Origin: Moraxellaceae bacterium
GTDB lineage: Bacteria > Pseudomonadota > Gammaproteobacteria > Pseudomonadales > Moraxellaceae
Direction: 5' to 3'
NCBI GenBank assembly: GCA_030684415.1
Contig: JAUXNL010000244.1
Span: forward strand, 1-5,937
Length of the DNA: 5,937 nucleotides
Position 1 is the first letter of the stretch, and every line of letters begins with the position of its first letter. The notes beneath the pieces are model-generated. The model was not told the DNA's origin. It ran no database searches and saw nothing but the letters and a program-made list of their open reading frames with translations. The translations under genes and the position numbers were made by a program. Positions 5,816 through 5,937 of this stretch are shown here, in pieces.

Positions 5816-5937
5816 CTAATCGCGATCCAAAGGCCGCAACGCTGGCGCCAAAGGACGCTCCGGCAATGCCGCCTGCGTCGCTTCGTCTTTCTCGACAATC
5901 TGGCGCGCCGTAAACAGGATGAGCTGACGCAGCCAAC
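5816..5937 (-). CDS. C-terminal end of an unidentified protein (partial)
   Basis: A minus-strand frame enters from the right edge and runs 39 codons to a TAG stop at 5816-5818. The visible part begins WLRQLILFTARQIVEKDEA, which looks like an amphipathic helix, and ends in a proline-rich tail with LPERPLAPALRPLDRD. Third codon positions are mostly G or C, as in the other genes here, while the other two frames give unnatural Arg- or Gly/Ala-rich strings. This makes coding likely. I do not recognise the family and assign no function. The REP-like hairpin follows closely, suggesting the transcript ends before glcB. Confidence 0.55.
   Translation of the reverse strand, partial: WLRQLILFTARQIVEKDEATQAALPERPLAPALRPLDRD

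Noticed and set aside
5569..5898. Minus-strand frame of 109 codons
   Set aside because: It also crosses the REP-like element (SPELAEGLSMNG) and is Arg-rich. The neighbouring frame ending at 5816 has much more natural protein composition.
5488..5913. Plus-strand frame of 141 codons
   Set aside because: It reads straight through the REP-like palindrome, giving the PVHAEPFGKLRRGLSKH string typical of translated repeats, and it opposes the end of a likelier gene.
1..5937. CRISPR array, tRNA or rRNA gene, insertion sequence, toxin-antitoxin or defence system
   Set aside because: Looked for on both strands; no regularly spaced repeats, no tRNA cloverleaf, no transposase and no paired small toxin genes were seen. 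The lone GIY-YIG protein is a housekeeping-type family, not a homing endonuclease inside an intron.

Overview
The window is GC-rich bacterial chromosome. All recognisable genes lie on the minus strand, so the reading order runs from high to low coordinates. Two signs point to a proteobacterium, probably a betaproteobacterium: a typical proteobacterial malate synthase G, and a REP-like palindrome carrying the 'CTTGTCGAAGCATG' type core that is widespread between genes in beta- and gammaproteobacteria. This assignment is inference; there is no rRNA or other phylogenetic marker here. The content looks like ordinary chromosome, not a defence island, prophage or plasmid.

Layout from the right edge. 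(1) 5816-5937 is the last 39 codons of an unidentified minus-strand gene that enters from outside the window. (2) A REP-like hairpin (5744-5799) sits 16 nt after its stop. (3) About 410 bases (5331-5743) hold no convincing gene, only a doubtful 74-codon frame with one hydrophobic stretch and two short dyads. (4) A candidate -10 box (5325-5330) and a roughly 93-nt leader with three possible hairpins precede glcB (3060-5225), a complete 721-residue malate synthase G with its catalytic residues intact. (5) glcB ends in a 3' UTR with a 7-bp hairpin and then a clear intrinsic terminator (2971-3000). (6) Only 28 nt after the terminator T-run, a second cluster begins: an HI0933/TIGR03862-type flavoprotein (1692-2942), a six-helix membrane class III adenylate cyclase (333-1646), and a small GIY-YIG nuclease-family protein (52-336) whose ATG overlaps the cyclase stop in an ATGA junction.

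How the genes work together. GlcB condenses glyoxylate with acetyl-CoA to malate and here stands alone, without the glcDEF glycolate oxidase genes or aceA within view. The three downstream genes are packed like an operon (45-nt gap, then a 4-nt overlap), but their known roles do not form an obvious pathway: an FAD enzyme of unknown substrate, a cAMP-producing membrane sensor, and a probable structure-specific nuclease. I found no clear evidence of a novel multi-gene system. The most useful leads are the glcB leader and 3' UTR structures, the missing promoter for the three-gene cluster, and the sensor half of the cyclase.
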